From Anaerostipes butyraticus (GTDB lineage: Bacteria > Bacillota > Clostridia > Lachnospirales > Lachnospiraceae): 37,989 nucleotides of DNA. The DNA lies in the NCBI RefSeq assembly GCF_016586355.1, contig NZ_BLYI01000033.1, forward strand, positions 1 to 37,989, in the 5' to 3' direction. Made by a program: the position numbers and the translations under genes. The notes beneath the pieces are model-generated. The model was not told where the DNA came from. It saw nothing but the letters and a program-made list of their open reading frames with translations, and did no database searches. Shown here one piece after another: positions 1 to 8,347 of the stretch; position 1 is the first letter of the stretch, and the number at the start of each line of letters is the position of its first letter.

Positions 1-118
1 AAATATATATGAAAAACTATGTCTTTAGTATACCAGAATCCTCCCTTCATTCAATGTACTGCGTATAAACAATTCTAAAGAAACTATAAATTAGTCTAAA
101 GGAAAAATAACTTCTTTT

Positions 119-616
119 TTATCGATTGTCTATCTTCTCCGGATACAGGTCATGGTTTGACAGACGGTTCCAGGCCACCTCTTCCCATTTGGTTCCAGGT
201 TTCCCGTAGTTACAGTATGGATCAATGGAAATTCCTCCCCTCGGAGTGAATTTTCCCCATACTTCGATATATTTTGGATCCATCAGTCGAATCAGATCTT
301 TCATGATAATGTTCATACAGTCCTCATGAAAATCTCCATGATTTCGAAAACTGTACAGGTATAATTTTAAAGATTTGCTTTCTACCATCTTTTCTCCTGG
401 TACATAGGAAATATAGATAGTCGCAAAATCCGGCTGCCCTGTGATTGGACAAAGGCTGGTAAATTCCGGTGCATTGAATTTTACAAAATAATCATTTTCC
501 GGATGTTTGTTCGGAAATGTTTCCAGCACTTCCGGTGCATAATCATCTGGATACTTCGTTTTCTGATTTCCAAGCAGAGTGATATCTCCTAATTCTTTTT
601 GATTTCTTCCACTCAT
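119..616 (-). CDS. queF: NADPH-dependent 7-cyano-7-deazaguanine reductase QueF
   Basis: This cytosolic enzyme of queuosine biosynthesis reduces the nitrile preQ0 to the amine preQ1 with NADPH. At 165 aa it has the length of the short, single-domain (type I) QueF. The nucleophilic cysteine that forms the thioimide lies in the [11 protein letters not shown] motif (Cys56). The QueF signature with Glu/Ser, [15 protein letters not shown], follows, and then HEDC with the conserved His/Glu. The gene stands alone: it has its own promoter overlapping the end of the upstream aldehyde dehydrogenase gene, and no queC, queD or queE is in the window. The reading frame is intact and the family assignment is firm. 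Confidence 0.96.
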   Translation of the reverse strand: MSGRNQKELGDITLLGNQKTKYPDDYAPEVLETFPNKHPENDYFVKFNAPEFTSLCPITGQPDFATIYISYVPGEKMVESKSLKLYLYSFRNHGDFHEDCMNIIMKDLIRLMDPKYIEVWGKFTPRGGISIDPYCNYGKPGTKWEEVAWNRLSNHDLYPEKIDNR

Positions 617-650
617 CGATAAATTCCTTTCTTTTAATATTACGATTGCT

Positions 651-678
651 ATTATAACAAAATTTCCTTAAATTACAA
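651..678 (-). promoter_or_regulatory. Promoter of queF
   Basis: On the minus strand a TTGTAA -35 box (673-678) is followed, after 16 nt, by a perfect TATAAT -10 box (651-656) with an extended TG. The -35 box lies inside the last codons of the aldehyde dehydrogenase gene, so queF can be transcribed separately from it. Confidence 0.6.
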
Positions 679-2074
679 TGGATTTGACTTCCATGAATTC
701 ATCTATGCTCTGTATACAATTTTCCCTGCCAATGCCGGATTCTTTATATCCTCCAAAAGGCGCTCCTGAAGGAATTTCTGCTCCATTGATCCGCACAACT
801 CCTGTCTCCATTAGACGTGCAGCATTCAATGCCTCTTTCTCCTCTCCAAAAACACCTCCGCATAGTCCATAAGAACTGTCATTTGCAATTCGGATTGCTT
901 CTTCCACCGTATCATAAAAAATCACAGACAATACCGGTCCAAAAATTTCTTCTCTGGCAATGGTCATCTGGCTGGTGACGTCTGTAAAGATAACCGGTTT
1001 CACATAATAGCCATTCTCACATTCCTGCGGAATTTCTCCAACCAGCATCCTGGCTTTTTCCCTGACTCCGGTTTCAATATACCTTTTTACCGACTCAAAT
1101 GCCTTTTTACTGACAAGAGGTCCCACCACAGTATTTTTATCCATGGGATCTCCGACTTTAAATTTTGCGGCTTTTTCTACCAGAAGTTTCTCCATCTCTT
1201 CTTTTCCGGAAGCCGGAACCAGCATTCTTGTCATGGCATTGCAGATCTGTCCTGTGTTCATAAAACAATCCTCCAGCATTACATCGGCCGCCAGACTAAA
1301 ATCTGCACTGTTCAGGACAATACCTGCTGATTTTCCTCCTAATTCCAGAGTACATTTCTTTATATTAGAAAGTGCCCGCCTGGCCACTTCCCGTCCGGCA
1401 GACGTAGATCCGGTAAAAGATATCATCCGAATGTCAGGATGCCCGGCAAGGGCATTTCCTACTTCCGCTCCCTTTCCTGTCACAAGGTTAAACACACCTG
1501 CCGGAAACCCACATCGATCTATACATTCTGCCAAACGGCAGACCGTCATCGGCGTCAGCTGACTCGGCTTGAGAATTACACAGTTTCCTGCCGCCAATGC
1601 AGGAAGTACTTTTAATAGCGCCTGGTCCAGCGGAAAATTCCATGGAGTAACTGCCGCCACAATGCCAAACGGTTCTCTTCTTAAAATATATCCGTCCTTT
1701 TGCTCTTCATACGAAAGCATTTCTGCCCAGTCCGCAAAACAGCGGGTTTCGCTGCCGGCTGCCGCTACATGCCAGTCTTTTGCCATACTAACCGGGGCAC
1801 CCAGTTCTCTGGTAATCGTATCTGCAATTTCTTCTGCATGCCTGTCCAGATCATCCGCCAATCTTCTAAGACAGCGGGTTCTTTCCCTTACGGAATATGT
1901 CTTCCATACCTGATATCCTTCTTTTGCAGCTTCTGCTGCTGCATCGACATCTTCCTCATTTCCTCTTGGAACTGTTCCAATGATTTCTTTTGTGGCCGGA
2001 TTTTCAACTTCTATCCTTTCCCCACTGTGTCCCGGCGTCCATTTTCCTCCAATATACATCTTTAAGTCTTCCAT
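668..2074 (-). CDS. NAD(P)-dependent aldehyde dehydrogenase family protein
   Basis: This soluble enzyme oxidises an aldehyde to the acid. At 468 aa it has the standard ALDH-superfamily length. The catalytic cysteine is Cys278 in TGQIC and the general-base glutamate is Glu244 in LELGGKS. The oxyanion-hole Asn is in PWNFPLD (about residue 146), and the cofactor loop is FTGSTSAGREVA. The start is chosen from GGAGG six bases before ATG. There is no CoA-binding fusion, so it is not a bifunctional AdhE. Neighbours do not reveal the substrate: queF lies downstream and the hydrogenase-maturation operon is divergent. The family is clear; the substrate is unknown. Confidence 0.93.
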   Translation of the reverse strand: MEDLKMYIGGKWTPGHSGERIEVENPATKEIIGTVPRGNEEDVDAAAEAAKEGYQVWKTYSVRERTRCLRRLADDLDRHAEEIADTITRELGAPVSMAKDWHVAAAGSETRCFADWAEMLSYEEQKDGYILRREPFGIVAAVTPWNFPLDQALLKVLPALAAGNCVILKPSQLTPMTVCRLAECIDRCGFPAGVFNLVTGKGAEVGNALAGHPDIRMISFTGSTSAGREVARRALSNIKKCTLELGGKSAGIVLNSADFSLAADVMLEDCFMNTGQICNAMTRMLVPASGKEEMEKLLVEKAAKFKVGDPMDKNTVVGPLVSKKAFESVKRYIETGVREKARMLVGEIPQECENGYYVKPVIFTDVTSQMTIAREEIFGPVLSVIFYDTVEEAIRIANDSSYGLCGGVFGEEKEALNAARLMETGVVRINGAEIPSGAPFGGYKESGIGRENCIQSIDEFMEVKSIVI

Positions 2075-2163
2075 AAGCTGCCTCCATTTGTGTTTCCATC
2101 TTATTGCTGCTTTTCTTTCTATTTTATCACTCTGCAGTTCTCAGTCAAAACTTCTTCTGTGAT

Positions 2164-2192
2164 TTGACTTTTCTGTTTTCTTTCGCTACAAT
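2164..2192 (+). promoter_or_regulatory. Promoter of the TM1266/hydG operon
   Basis: A near-consensus sigma-A promoter: TTGACT (2164-2169), a 17-nt spacer and TACAAT (2187-2192). Transcription would start near 2199, leaving an untranslated leader of about 280 nt before the first gene at 2479. Confidence 0.7.
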
Positions 2193-2198
2193 GAATGA

Positions 2199-2478
2199 TG
2201 ATATAAATTATCATTCTGAAGCCAAGGTTTTTCCTGAAGCCAAGATTGATCTCTAGAACAAAAAACACCTCTGCAGACAGGGGTTCTATGCTCGTTTTGT
2301 CCTTATGGACGATGAGCTGTTTTGCCGTGAAATCTGAACTTTTAAGTCTTTCACGATTTTCTATAGAACAATGTATGGCATATCCGGAAAAAGGATATGC
2401 TTTTTTTGACTCAAGAAGCGATCCACTCTGGTTCTGCTGTTCAAAAACCGGACCTTCAGATAACAAAAGGAGGAATTT
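2199..2478 (+). promoter_or_regulatory. Structured 5' leader with attenuator, candidate cis-regulatory RNA
   Basis: The transcribed leader contains an 11-nt direct repeat CTGAAGCCAAG at 2216-2226 and 2234-2244. Successive hairpins follow: CCTCTG/CAGGGG (2268-2283), GTCC/GGAC (2299-2310) and CGTGAAA/TTTCACG (2326-2332 with 2349-2355). An intrinsic terminator sits at 2378-2407, well before the coding region, and AGGAGG at 2468-2473 sets the start of the next gene. Promoter, folds, terminator and then gene is the layout of an attenuation-type riboswitch or protein-controlled leader. It matches no riboswitch class I recognise. The layout is seen; the regulatory function is inferred. Confidence 0.5.
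2378..2407 (+). terminator. Intrinsic terminator inside the hydG-operon leader
   Basis: The 8-bp stem GCATATCC (2378-2385) / GGATATGC (2393-2400) is followed immediately by seven T. No plus-strand gene ends upstream of it, so it most likely acts as an attenuator for the operon starting at 2479. Confidence 0.75.
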
Positions 2479-2733
2479 ATGGAAGTTCAGAGCCGCATTG
2501 CTCTTATCGGCATTTTAATCGAGGAAGAATCTTCCGTGGAACCAGTCAACCAGACACTGCATGACTATCGTTCCTATATCGTCGGACGCATGGGAATCCC
2601 ATACCGTCAGAAAAATGTGAATATTATTTCCGTCGTATTAGATGCGCCTGCCGACATCATCAGCACTCTTTCCGGGAAACTGGGAATGATTGACGGCATC
2701 ACTGTAAAATCCATGTTCACAAAAAAGAAATAA
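2479..2733 (+). CDS. TM1266-family iron-only hydrogenase system regulator
   Basis: This 84-aa protein resembles the TM1266 family (iron-only hydrogenase system putative regulator), a small ACT/NikR-C-like ferredoxin-fold protein usually encoded beside hydE/hydF/hydG. Visible features are the opening strand SRIALIGILIEE, a central YIVGRMGIPYR segment, and NIISVVLDAPADIISTLSGKLG leading to the final strand GITVKSMF. The SD AGGAGG lies five bases before ATG, and the gene ends 11 bases before hydG, so the two are co-transcribed. The name regulator comes from context in the family. There is no DNA-binding helix in it, so it may be a small-molecule sensor or accessory protein. Confidence 0.85.
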   Translation: MEVQSRIALIGILIEEESSVEPVNQTLHDYRSYIVGRMGIPYRQKNVNIISVVLDAPADIISTLSGKLGMIDGITVKSMFTKKK

Positions 2734-2744
2734 GGAGAGATACT

Positions 2745-4163
2745 ATGTATAAACCAGAATCAGGGATTGCTGAAGAGTTTATCAGCGATCAGGAAATCAA
2801 AGACACTCTGGCATATGCCGATGCCAACAAAGACAACAAAGAACTGATTTTATCTATTATTGAAAAAGCCAGAAAATTAAAGGGAATTTCTCACAGAGAA
2901 GCTTCTGTTCTTCTGGCATGTGAAGATAAAGAACTGATCCAGAAGGTTTTCGACCTGGCAATTGAAATCAAAGAAAAGTTCTACGGCAATCGTATTGTTA
3001 TGTTTGCGCCGCTCTATCTTGCCAATTATTGTGTAAACGGCTGTACTTACTGTCCATACCATTATAAGAACAAACATATCCGACGGAAAAAACTGACTCA
3101 GGACGAAATCCGTAAGGAAGTCATTGCCCTTCAGGATATGGGACATAAACGTCTTGCCCTGGAAACAGGAGAAGACCCGGTGAACATCCCGATTGAATAT
3201 GTTCTGGAAAGCATCAAGACAATCTACAGCATCAAGCATAAAAATGGCGCTATCCGCCGTGTCAATGTCAATATTGCGGCTACAACAGAAGAAAATTATA
3301 AGAAACTGAAAGAAGCCGGAATTGGTACTTATATTCTGTTCCAGGAAACATACCACAAAGAACGTTATGAAACCCTGCATCCAACTGGACCAAAGAGCAA
3401 TTACGCATATCATACCGAAGCAATGGACCGTGCCATGACTGCCGGAATCGATGATGTAGGAATCGGTGTTTTATTCGGACTGGATATGTACCGCTATGAT
3501 TTTGCCGGACTGCTGATGCATGCAGAACACCTGGAAGCAAAATTCGGAGTCGGTCCTCACACAATCAGTGTTCCAAGAATCCGTCCGGCTGATGATATTG
3601 ACCCGGATGATTTCAAAGACGCAATCAACGATGATATTTTTGAGAAGATCGTCGCTATCCTTCGTATTGCCGTTCCTTACACAGGAATCATTGTTTCCAC
3701 CCGTGAGACACAGGAGTCCAGAGAAAGAGTTCTCCGCGTTGGTGTTTCTCAGATCAGCGGAGCATCCTCTACCAGCGTTGGCGGATATGCTGTACCTGAA
3801 AAACCGGAAGATAATTCTGCCCAGTTTGACCGCAACGATACCCGTACTCTGGATGAGATCATCGGATGGCTTATGGATCTTGGACATATTCCAAGCTTCT
3901 GTACGGCATGTTACAGAGAAGGCCGCACTGGTGACCGCTTTATGACTCTGGTAAAATCCGGTCAGATTGCCAACTGCTGCGCTCCAAATGCGCTGATGAC
4001 CCTGAAAGAATATCTGGAAGATTATGCTTCTGATGAAGTCAAAGCCAAGGGAGAAGCATTGATCAAACAGGAACTGGAGAAGATCCCAAATCCGGTTGTA
4101 AAACAGAAAGCTGCTGAATATATTGAAAACATCCATGAAGGAAAACGTGATTTTAGATTCTAG
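2745..4163 (+). CDS. hydG: [FeFe] hydrogenase H-cluster radical SAM maturase HydG
   Basis: This radical-SAM tyrosine lyase cleaves tyrosine to p-cresol and dehydroglycine and supplies the CO and CN- ligands of the [FeFe]-hydrogenase active site. At 472 aa it is full length. The radical-SAM cluster motif CX3CX2C is at Cys96, Cys100 and Cys103. The HydG-specific auxiliary cluster motif CX2C...C is near the C-terminus (Cys386, Cys389, Cys411/412), which separates it from ThiH. It sits between the TM1266-like gene and a Nudix gene in one operon. hydE, hydF and the hydrogenase itself are not in the window. Its presence implies an H2-cycling anaerobe. Confidence 0.97.
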   Translation: MYKPESGIAEEFISDQEIKDTLAYADANKDNKELILSIIEKARKLKGISHREASVLLACEDKELIQKVFDLAIEIKEKFYGNRIVMFAPLYLANYCVNGCTYCPYHYKNKHIRRKKLTQDEIRKEVIALQDMGHKRLALETGEDPVNIPIEYVLESIKTIYSIKHKNGAIRRVNVNIAATTEENYKKLKEAGIGTYILFQETYHKERYETLHPTGPKSNYAYHTEAMDRAMTAGIDDVGIGVLFGLDMYRYDFAGLLMHAEHLEAKFGVGPHTISVPRIRPADDIDPDDFKDAINDDIFEKIVAILRIAVPYTGIIVSTRETQESRERVLRVGVSQISGASSTSVGGYAVPEKPEDNSAQFDRNDTRTLDEIIGWLMDLGHIPSFCTACYREGRTGDRFMTLVKSGQIANCCAPNALMTLKEYLEDYASDEVKAKGEALIKQELEKIPNPVVKQKAAEYIENIHEGKRDFRF

Positions 4164-4172
4164 GAGAATGCT

Positions 4173-4772
4173 ATGTTTGAACATCTGCGCCGTCATATAC
4201 CAAAACGAATAGAAGAAGAACAGGAACATGTATCCGCTGTCCTGATTCCTCTGATTCAAAAGGATGACGGTTACCATATTTTGTTCGAAGTCCGCTCTAA
4301 AAAACTGCGCCGCCAGCCGGGGGAAGTCTGTTTCCCCGGCGGCCGCGTGGAACAAGGCGAGACCACGTTGGAAACTGCAGTCCGGGAAACAAAGGAAGAA
4401 CTGCTGATCGGCAGTAAACAGCTGACCATCTATGGCGCCCTGGATTATTTTCTGTCCCCTGCAAAAGCCAGGATCGAACCATTTCTTGGGGAACTGACCG
4501 GCTATGACGGCCGGTTCAATACTGCAGAAGTCGATTCTGTTTTTACCGTTCCACTTCGTTTTTTTCAGGAGACAGAACCCGATCTTTACTACAATGATGT
4601 ACTGATCCAGCCGCCTGATGACTTTCCTTTTTCCGATATTCCCGGCGGCAGAGATTATCCATGGGCCGGCGGCAGATATGAGGTATGCTTTTACCGCTAC
4701 CAGGGCCGGATCATATGGGGGATGACAGCAAAAATCCTTTTAAATAATCTGCCATATTTAAAACTGCCATAA
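4173..4772 (+). CDS. Nudix hydrolase, CoA-pyrophosphatase (NudL/YeaB) type
   Basis: This 199-aa protein would hydrolyse the pyrophosphate bond of CoA or related nucleotides. The UPF0035-type motif leads into FPGG (RSKKLRRQPGEVCFPGG, residues about 41-57), which is typical of CoA-specific Nudix enzymes, and the Nudix box spans residues 57-79. The C-terminal IIWGMTAKIL segment matches the IWGLTARIL block of the family. Oddly, the usually conserved Gly of the Nudix box (EExGU) is Leu78, though the metal-binding REx2EE glutamates are kept. It begins 9 bases after hydG with its own GGAG site and is probably the last gene of that operon. A functional link to HydG is not evident. Confidence 0.85.
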   Translation: MFEHLRRHIPKRIEEEQEHVSAVLIPLIQKDDGYHILFEVRSKKLRRQPGEVCFPGGRVEQGETTLETAVRETKEELLIGSKQLTIYGALDYFLSPAKARIEPFLGELTGYDGRFNTAEVDSVFTVPLRFFQETEPDLYYNDVLIQPPDDFPFSDIPGGRDYPWAGGRYEVCFYRYQGRIIWGMTAKILLNNLPYLKLP

Positions 4773-4814
4773 ATATGGTCTGCATCCCCCCAAAACTTAC
4801 CTGAAATATGGAAA

Positions 4815-4860
4815 AAGCCTGCGAGAGAACCTTGAAAGTTCTTTCGCAGGCTTATTTTCT
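4815..4860. terminator. Bidirectional terminator between the Nudix gene and the pyrophosphatase gene
   Basis: A 16-bp stem with one G:T wobble (4815-4830 with 4838-4853) and a 7-nt loop. A T-rich tract follows on the plus strand and TTTTT follows on the minus strand, so it can end both convergent transcripts. Confidence 0.85.
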
Positions 4861-4872
4861 TTTTTCCTGTAT

Positions 4873-6516
4873 CTATTCCTGAATTACGTTCAATACATTC
4901 GGAATCAGCTGTTTCTTTCTGGACATAACTCCAGGAAGAACCGCGATCTGTCCGTCTGTTTCTGTCTGGAACGCACTCTCGATCACTTCTTTGCTTTCTT
5001 CTCCTGTCATAGCCAGGTATGTGGTCTCTTCCAGGATATTGGTCAGCATAAAGAATACCATGTTAAGGCCCTGTTCTTTTCTGACAGATTCCATATACGG
5101 AAGAATCTTTTCTTTGATCTCATCCAGTTCAGACTGATCCAGGGATGTAATCTGTCCAACGCCAAATGTCACATCATTAGCAGTAAACTTCTTATAATCC
5201 TGATAGAAAATCTCATCTGCCGCTTTCCCTTTCAGGTCACTTCCTGCGCGGAACATCTGTTTTGCGTAATCTTCGATCTCTATATCTGCAATCTGAGCCA
5301 GTTCTCTGGCAATCTGTTCATCTACCGGAGTACAGGTCGGTGAACGGAACATCAAAGTGTCAGAAAGAATTGCAGAGCAGAGAAGTCCGGCAATCGGTTT
5401 TGTAATCTCCACACCCTGCTCCCGGTACATCTGTGTTACGATCGTAGCTGTACATCCGACCGGCTGATTTCTGAAATATACCGGTGACATAGTTTCCAGG
5501 CTTCCAATTCTGTGGTGGTCAATGATTTCCTGAATCTCACACTCTTCCAGTCCTTCCACTGCCTGAGATACTTCATTATGATCCACAAGAATCAGGCGTT
5601 TCTTGTCGATTTCCAGCAATCTACGTCTGGAAACAAGTCCCACAAACTTATTATCTGCATCCAGCACAGGGAAATAACGGAAACGTTTTTTCGTCATTTC
5701 TTCTTTGACGTCATCCACAAAATCATTAATAGAGAAAGTATCCAGTTCACTTTCCGGCGTCATGGCATAAGATACCGGAATTGCCTGGCAGATCAGACGG
5801 CTTGCAATAAACGTATCATAACTGGTTGCAATCACCCGGCATCCTTTTTCTTTGGCAAAATCAAGAACATCCTGGTCAATATTTGTTCCCATGCAGGCGA
5901 TGATGCACTGGGCTCCGATTTCAATCACTGCCTTCTGAACATCAGACCGGTTAGCCAGGATGACAACATCTCCTGGTTTGATAAATTCTGACATGGTTTC
6001 AATGCTGGCTGCTGAAACAGAAAGCTTTCCGCTTTCGATGACGCCTTCTTCATTTCCAACAAGCATCTCTCCATTTAACACAGAAATCAGATTCCTGTAT
6101 GGAGTTTTTGATTTTGCCAGGATTTCATTGTCAAAGACATCCATATCAGCATAAGCAACATCACTGATCGTTACGATTCCTTTTAACTCTCTGTCATGAA
6201 GAACCGGAAGGGACACCTGTTTGATCTGACGCATACGGTCGCCTGCTTCTTTGATAGAAGTACTCTCCTCTACCCCTTCAATTCGATTGATGTTGATATC
6301 CGTAACCCTTGGGCGCATATCATTTACATACTCCGGCGCCTTAACGCCAAAGTGCTCCAGAACGAATTTAGTCTCTCCGTTCACGTTGCCAGCACGGCAT
6401 GGTTCATATTCAAATTCGCCGTCACTGATCTGATTTTTCAGGTTTGCATAAGCCAATGCAGAACAGATAGAATCTGTATCTGGATTGCGGTGTCCTATTA
6501 CGTATATTTTTTTCAT
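4873..6516 (-). CDS. Manganese-dependent inorganic pyrophosphatase with CBS and DRTGG domains
   Basis: This cytosolic family II pyrophosphatase hydrolyses PPi to phosphate. It has 547 aa instead of about 310 because a regulatory insert splits the DHH domain. In order: DHH start GHRNPDTDSICSALAYA (residues 8-24), first CBS (about 70-125), DRTGG (about 130-245), second CBS (about 250-305), then the rest of the DHH domain with the DHH metal motif in EIIDHHRIGS, and a DHHA2 domain ending in the substrate-binding SRKK. In known relatives AMP/ADP inhibit and ATP or diadenosine polyphosphates activate through the insert. Its ATG overlaps the histidine-kinase stop by 4 nt, so it is translationally coupled to the two-component system. 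Confidence 0.95.
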   Translation of the reverse strand: MKKIYVIGHRNPDTDSICSALAYANLKNQISDGEFEYEPCRAGNVNGETKFVLEHFGVKAPEYVNDMRPRVTDININRIEGVEESTSIKEAGDRMRQIKQVSLPVLHDRELKGIVTISDVAYADMDVFDNEILAKSKTPYRNLISVLNGEMLVGNEEGVIESGKLSVSAASIETMSEFIKPGDVVILANRSDVQKAVIEIGAQCIIACMGTNIDQDVLDFAKEKGCRVIATSYDTFIASRLICQAIPVSYAMTPESELDTFSINDFVDDVKEEMTKKRFRYFPVLDADNKFVGLVSRRRLLEIDKKRLILVDHNEVSQAVEGLEECEIQEIIDHHRIGSLETMSPVYFRNQPVGCTATIVTQMYREQGVEITKPIAGLLCSAILSDTLMFRSPTCTPVDEQIARELAQIADIEIEDYAKQMFRAGSDLKGKAADEIFYQDYKKFTANDVTFGVGQITSLDQSELDEIKEKILPYMESVRKEQGLNMVFFMLTNILEETTYLAMTGEESKEVIESAFQTETDGQIAVLPGVMSRKKQLIPNVLNVIQE

Positions 6517-7658
6517 AACTCCTCCTTCTTTCTCGGCAGCCGGATGATAAAGGACGTATATCCATCCCTGCTGTCCGCTTGGATCGTTCCGTTATGAAGC
6601 TCGATGATCTCTTTGGCAATCGCAAGCCCAAGCCCTGCTCCGCCGCTTTCTGATGATCTTGCCTCATCCAGACGATAAAATTTTTCAAATAGATTCTCCA
6701 GCTGATGAGCCGGAATCGTCTTGCCCTGATTGCGCACGATAATCTCCGCATTCTCCCCTTTAATCGCACCGTACACCTCAATCTTCGAATGAGGATAACA
6801 GTAGGAAACAGCGTTTCGCAGAAGATTCTCAAACACTCTTGCAAGCCTGTCCGGGTCCCCATAAATGAGAATTCTATCATCAACCTCTATGGTGCATTGG
6901 AGCCCTTTTTCCTGAAATACCGGATCAAAAGAATCCAGTACCTGCTCCAGCAGAACATACAGATAAAATTCCTTCTTATCTAGTGTAATATTCTGCAGAT
7001 TATATCTTGTAATCTCAAAAAATTCATTGATCAGCTCTCCCAGGCGTTTAGCCTTAGAAAGAGAGATCCCAATATATTTCTCCCTCTGTTCTTCCGGCAT
7101 ATCCTTAGCCTCATTCAAAAGACTCAGATATGCGATCACCGAAGTCAGAGGCGTCTTAAGATCATGAGCCAGATAAACGATCAGATCATTCTTCCTTTGT
7201 TCGCTCTCTTCCAGGCTCCTTCTTTGTTCTTTCAAAGTCTCCTTGATCTCATTCAGCCTGTTCTCCAGCGGTTCCAGAGTATCTGAAAGAACGATCTTGT
7301 CGTCCGATTCATTCAGAATCATCTGGATTCCGCCTTCCACCTCCCGCAGATAGTTGGTAAATTTGGACATGCCCAGATAAAAGCTGAACAGCAGCAGCGC
7401 GAAAAATCCTGCGCCGATGATCAGCACTTTATTCTGCCAGAAGATCAGGCGGTACAGATGAATTGCCTCCTCTTCCTGCATTCCCAGACGCTGAAAAGCG
7501 TACACAACTGTCTTCGCAAAAGGATCCTGCAAAACTCCGTCTACAAAGATATCCAGGATAAAATATCCGATCAGCGCAACGATAATGCTGATCCCCAGAG
7601 TCTGTATCATGATCCTTATTTTTAAACTACGGTACTTACTCCTCAACTTTATATCCAA
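6513..7658 (-). CDS. VanS-like sensor histidine kinase
   Basis: This membrane sensor kinase partners the response regulator directly upstream. Two transmembrane helices (about residues 18-38 and 72-94) flank a short extracellular loop. A linker and coiled coil lead to HisKA with phospho-acceptor His in YLAHDLKTPLTS (about residue 165). HATPase_c has the N box FENLLRNAVSY and the G boxes GGAGLGLAIAKEI. The short sensor loop and the RLDEARSS..GGAGLGL block resemble VanS-type kinases, but no van resistance genes are nearby, so the stimulus is unknown. The start is uncertain: the longest frame uses TTG at 7658 with no spaced SD, and ATG at 7610 is an alternative. It overlaps the regulator gene. 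Confidence 0.9.
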   Translation of the reverse strand: MDIKLRSKYRSLKIRIMIQTLGISIIVALIGYFILDIFVDGVLQDPFAKTVVYAFQRLGMQEEEAIHLYRLIFWQNKVLIIGAGFFALLLFSFYLGMSKFTNYLREVEGGIQMILNESDDKIVLSDTLEPLENRLNEIKETLKEQRRSLEESEQRKNDLIVYLAHDLKTPLTSVIAYLSLLNEAKDMPEEQREKYIGISLSKAKRLGELINEFFEITRYNLQNITLDKKEFYLYVLLEQVLDSFDPVFQEKGLQCTIEVDDRILIYGDPDRLARVFENLLRNAVSYCYPHSKIEVYGAIKGENAEIIVRNQGKTIPAHQLENLFEKFYRLDEARSSESGGAGLGLAIAKEIIELHNGTIQADSRDGYTSFIIRLPRKKEEL

Positions 7659-8337
7659 CTCCCCATACGGTCTTGATCAATTCCTTATGTCCCATGACCT
7701 CTCCGAGTTTTTCCCGAAGATGCCGGATATGGACCATAACAGTGTTGTTGTTGTTCTTAAAATATTTTTCCTTCCAGACCTGCTCAAACAGATTCTCGGA
7801 ACTTATGACTTTCCCCCGGTTCTTTGTAAGAATCCAGAGAATGGAGAATTCCAGAGGCGTCAGCGTTACTTCCGCTTCCCCGTAAGTACACTGATGAGTT
7901 GCCCGGTTTAAGATCAGTCCTGCGATCTCCTGGGTGTCTTCCTGATCAGTTCCGCTTCCGTCATTATACCTTGTAAAACGGCGCAGCTGCGCTTTTACTC
8001 TCGCCATCAGCTCCAAAGGCTCAAACGGTTTTTCAATGTAATCATCCGCTCCAAGGGTCAGTCCGTTGATCTTGTCCATGGAAGAAACCTTTGCAGTCAG
8101 CATGATTACAGGAAATGTATACTTGAGACGAATCTGCTTTAAAATTTCAAATCCGTCAATATCCGGCAGCATTACATCTAAAATCGCCAGATCGATATTC
8201 TCATTCTCGATACATTCCAAAGCTTCTTTCCCATTATAAAATTTAAAAACTTCATAGTCTTCATTCTTTAAATATAACTCAATAAAATCCGCAATCTCTT
8301 TTTCATCATCTACGACTAACACAGTTGATTGTTTCAT
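7636..8337 (-). CDS. OmpR/VanR-family response regulator
   Basis: This DNA-binding response regulator of 233 aa has an N-terminal receiver domain (residues 4-118) with acidic pocket VVDDE, phospho-acceptor Asp54 in LAILDVMLPD, Thr in MLTAK and Lys in IEKPFE. A C-terminal winged helix (about 140-232) ends in VWGVGYKVEE. The start MKQSTVL is chosen because GAGGAGG lies at the right distance upstream; a longer frame reaching 8367 would put that site inside the gene. It is co-directional with the kinase and the CBS pyrophosphatase, and the unknown 339-aa protein ends about 10 bases upstream. Targets are unknown. Confidence 0.93.
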   Translation of the reverse strand: MKQSTVLVVDDEKEIADFIELYLKNEDYEVFKFYNGKEALECIENENIDLAILDVMLPDIDGFEILKQIRLKYTFPVIMLTAKVSSMDKINGLTLGADDYIEKPFEPLELMARVKAQLRRFTRYNDGSGTDQEDTQEIAGLILNRATHQCTYGEAEVTLTPLEFSILWILTKNRGKVISSENLFEQVWKEKYFKNNNNTVMVHIRHLREKLGEVMGHKELIKTVWGVGYKVEE

Positions 8338-8347
8338 CTTTTCCTCC

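Noticed and set aside
1-118. Left-edge stretch before the queF stop
   Set aside because: It is A/T-rich with no clear hairpin, terminator or coding signal. I see nothing to annotate.
2199-2400. Tyrosine T-box or preQ1 riboswitch ahead of the hydG operon
   Set aside because: The T-box core (GGTGGNACCGCG type) is missing. GGGGTTCTATG resembles part of a preQ1 element only superficially and lacks the A-rich pseudoknot strand.
2246-2518. Plus-strand 90-codon reading frame in the hydG-operon leader
   Set aside because: It has no SD, is interrupted conceptually by the terminator hairpin, overlaps the real gene start in another frame and has a composition unlike a protein.
3471-4355. 294-codon minus-strand frame opposite hydG
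   Set aside because: hydG has all family motifs on the plus strand. The opposite frame is a by-product of its codon use and has no promoter or SD.
6513-8337. Vancomycin-resistance regulatory genes vanR/vanS
   Set aside because: The domains resemble VanRS, but no ligase, dehydrogenase or dipeptidase genes are nearby. The pair belongs to a broad family of two-component systems.
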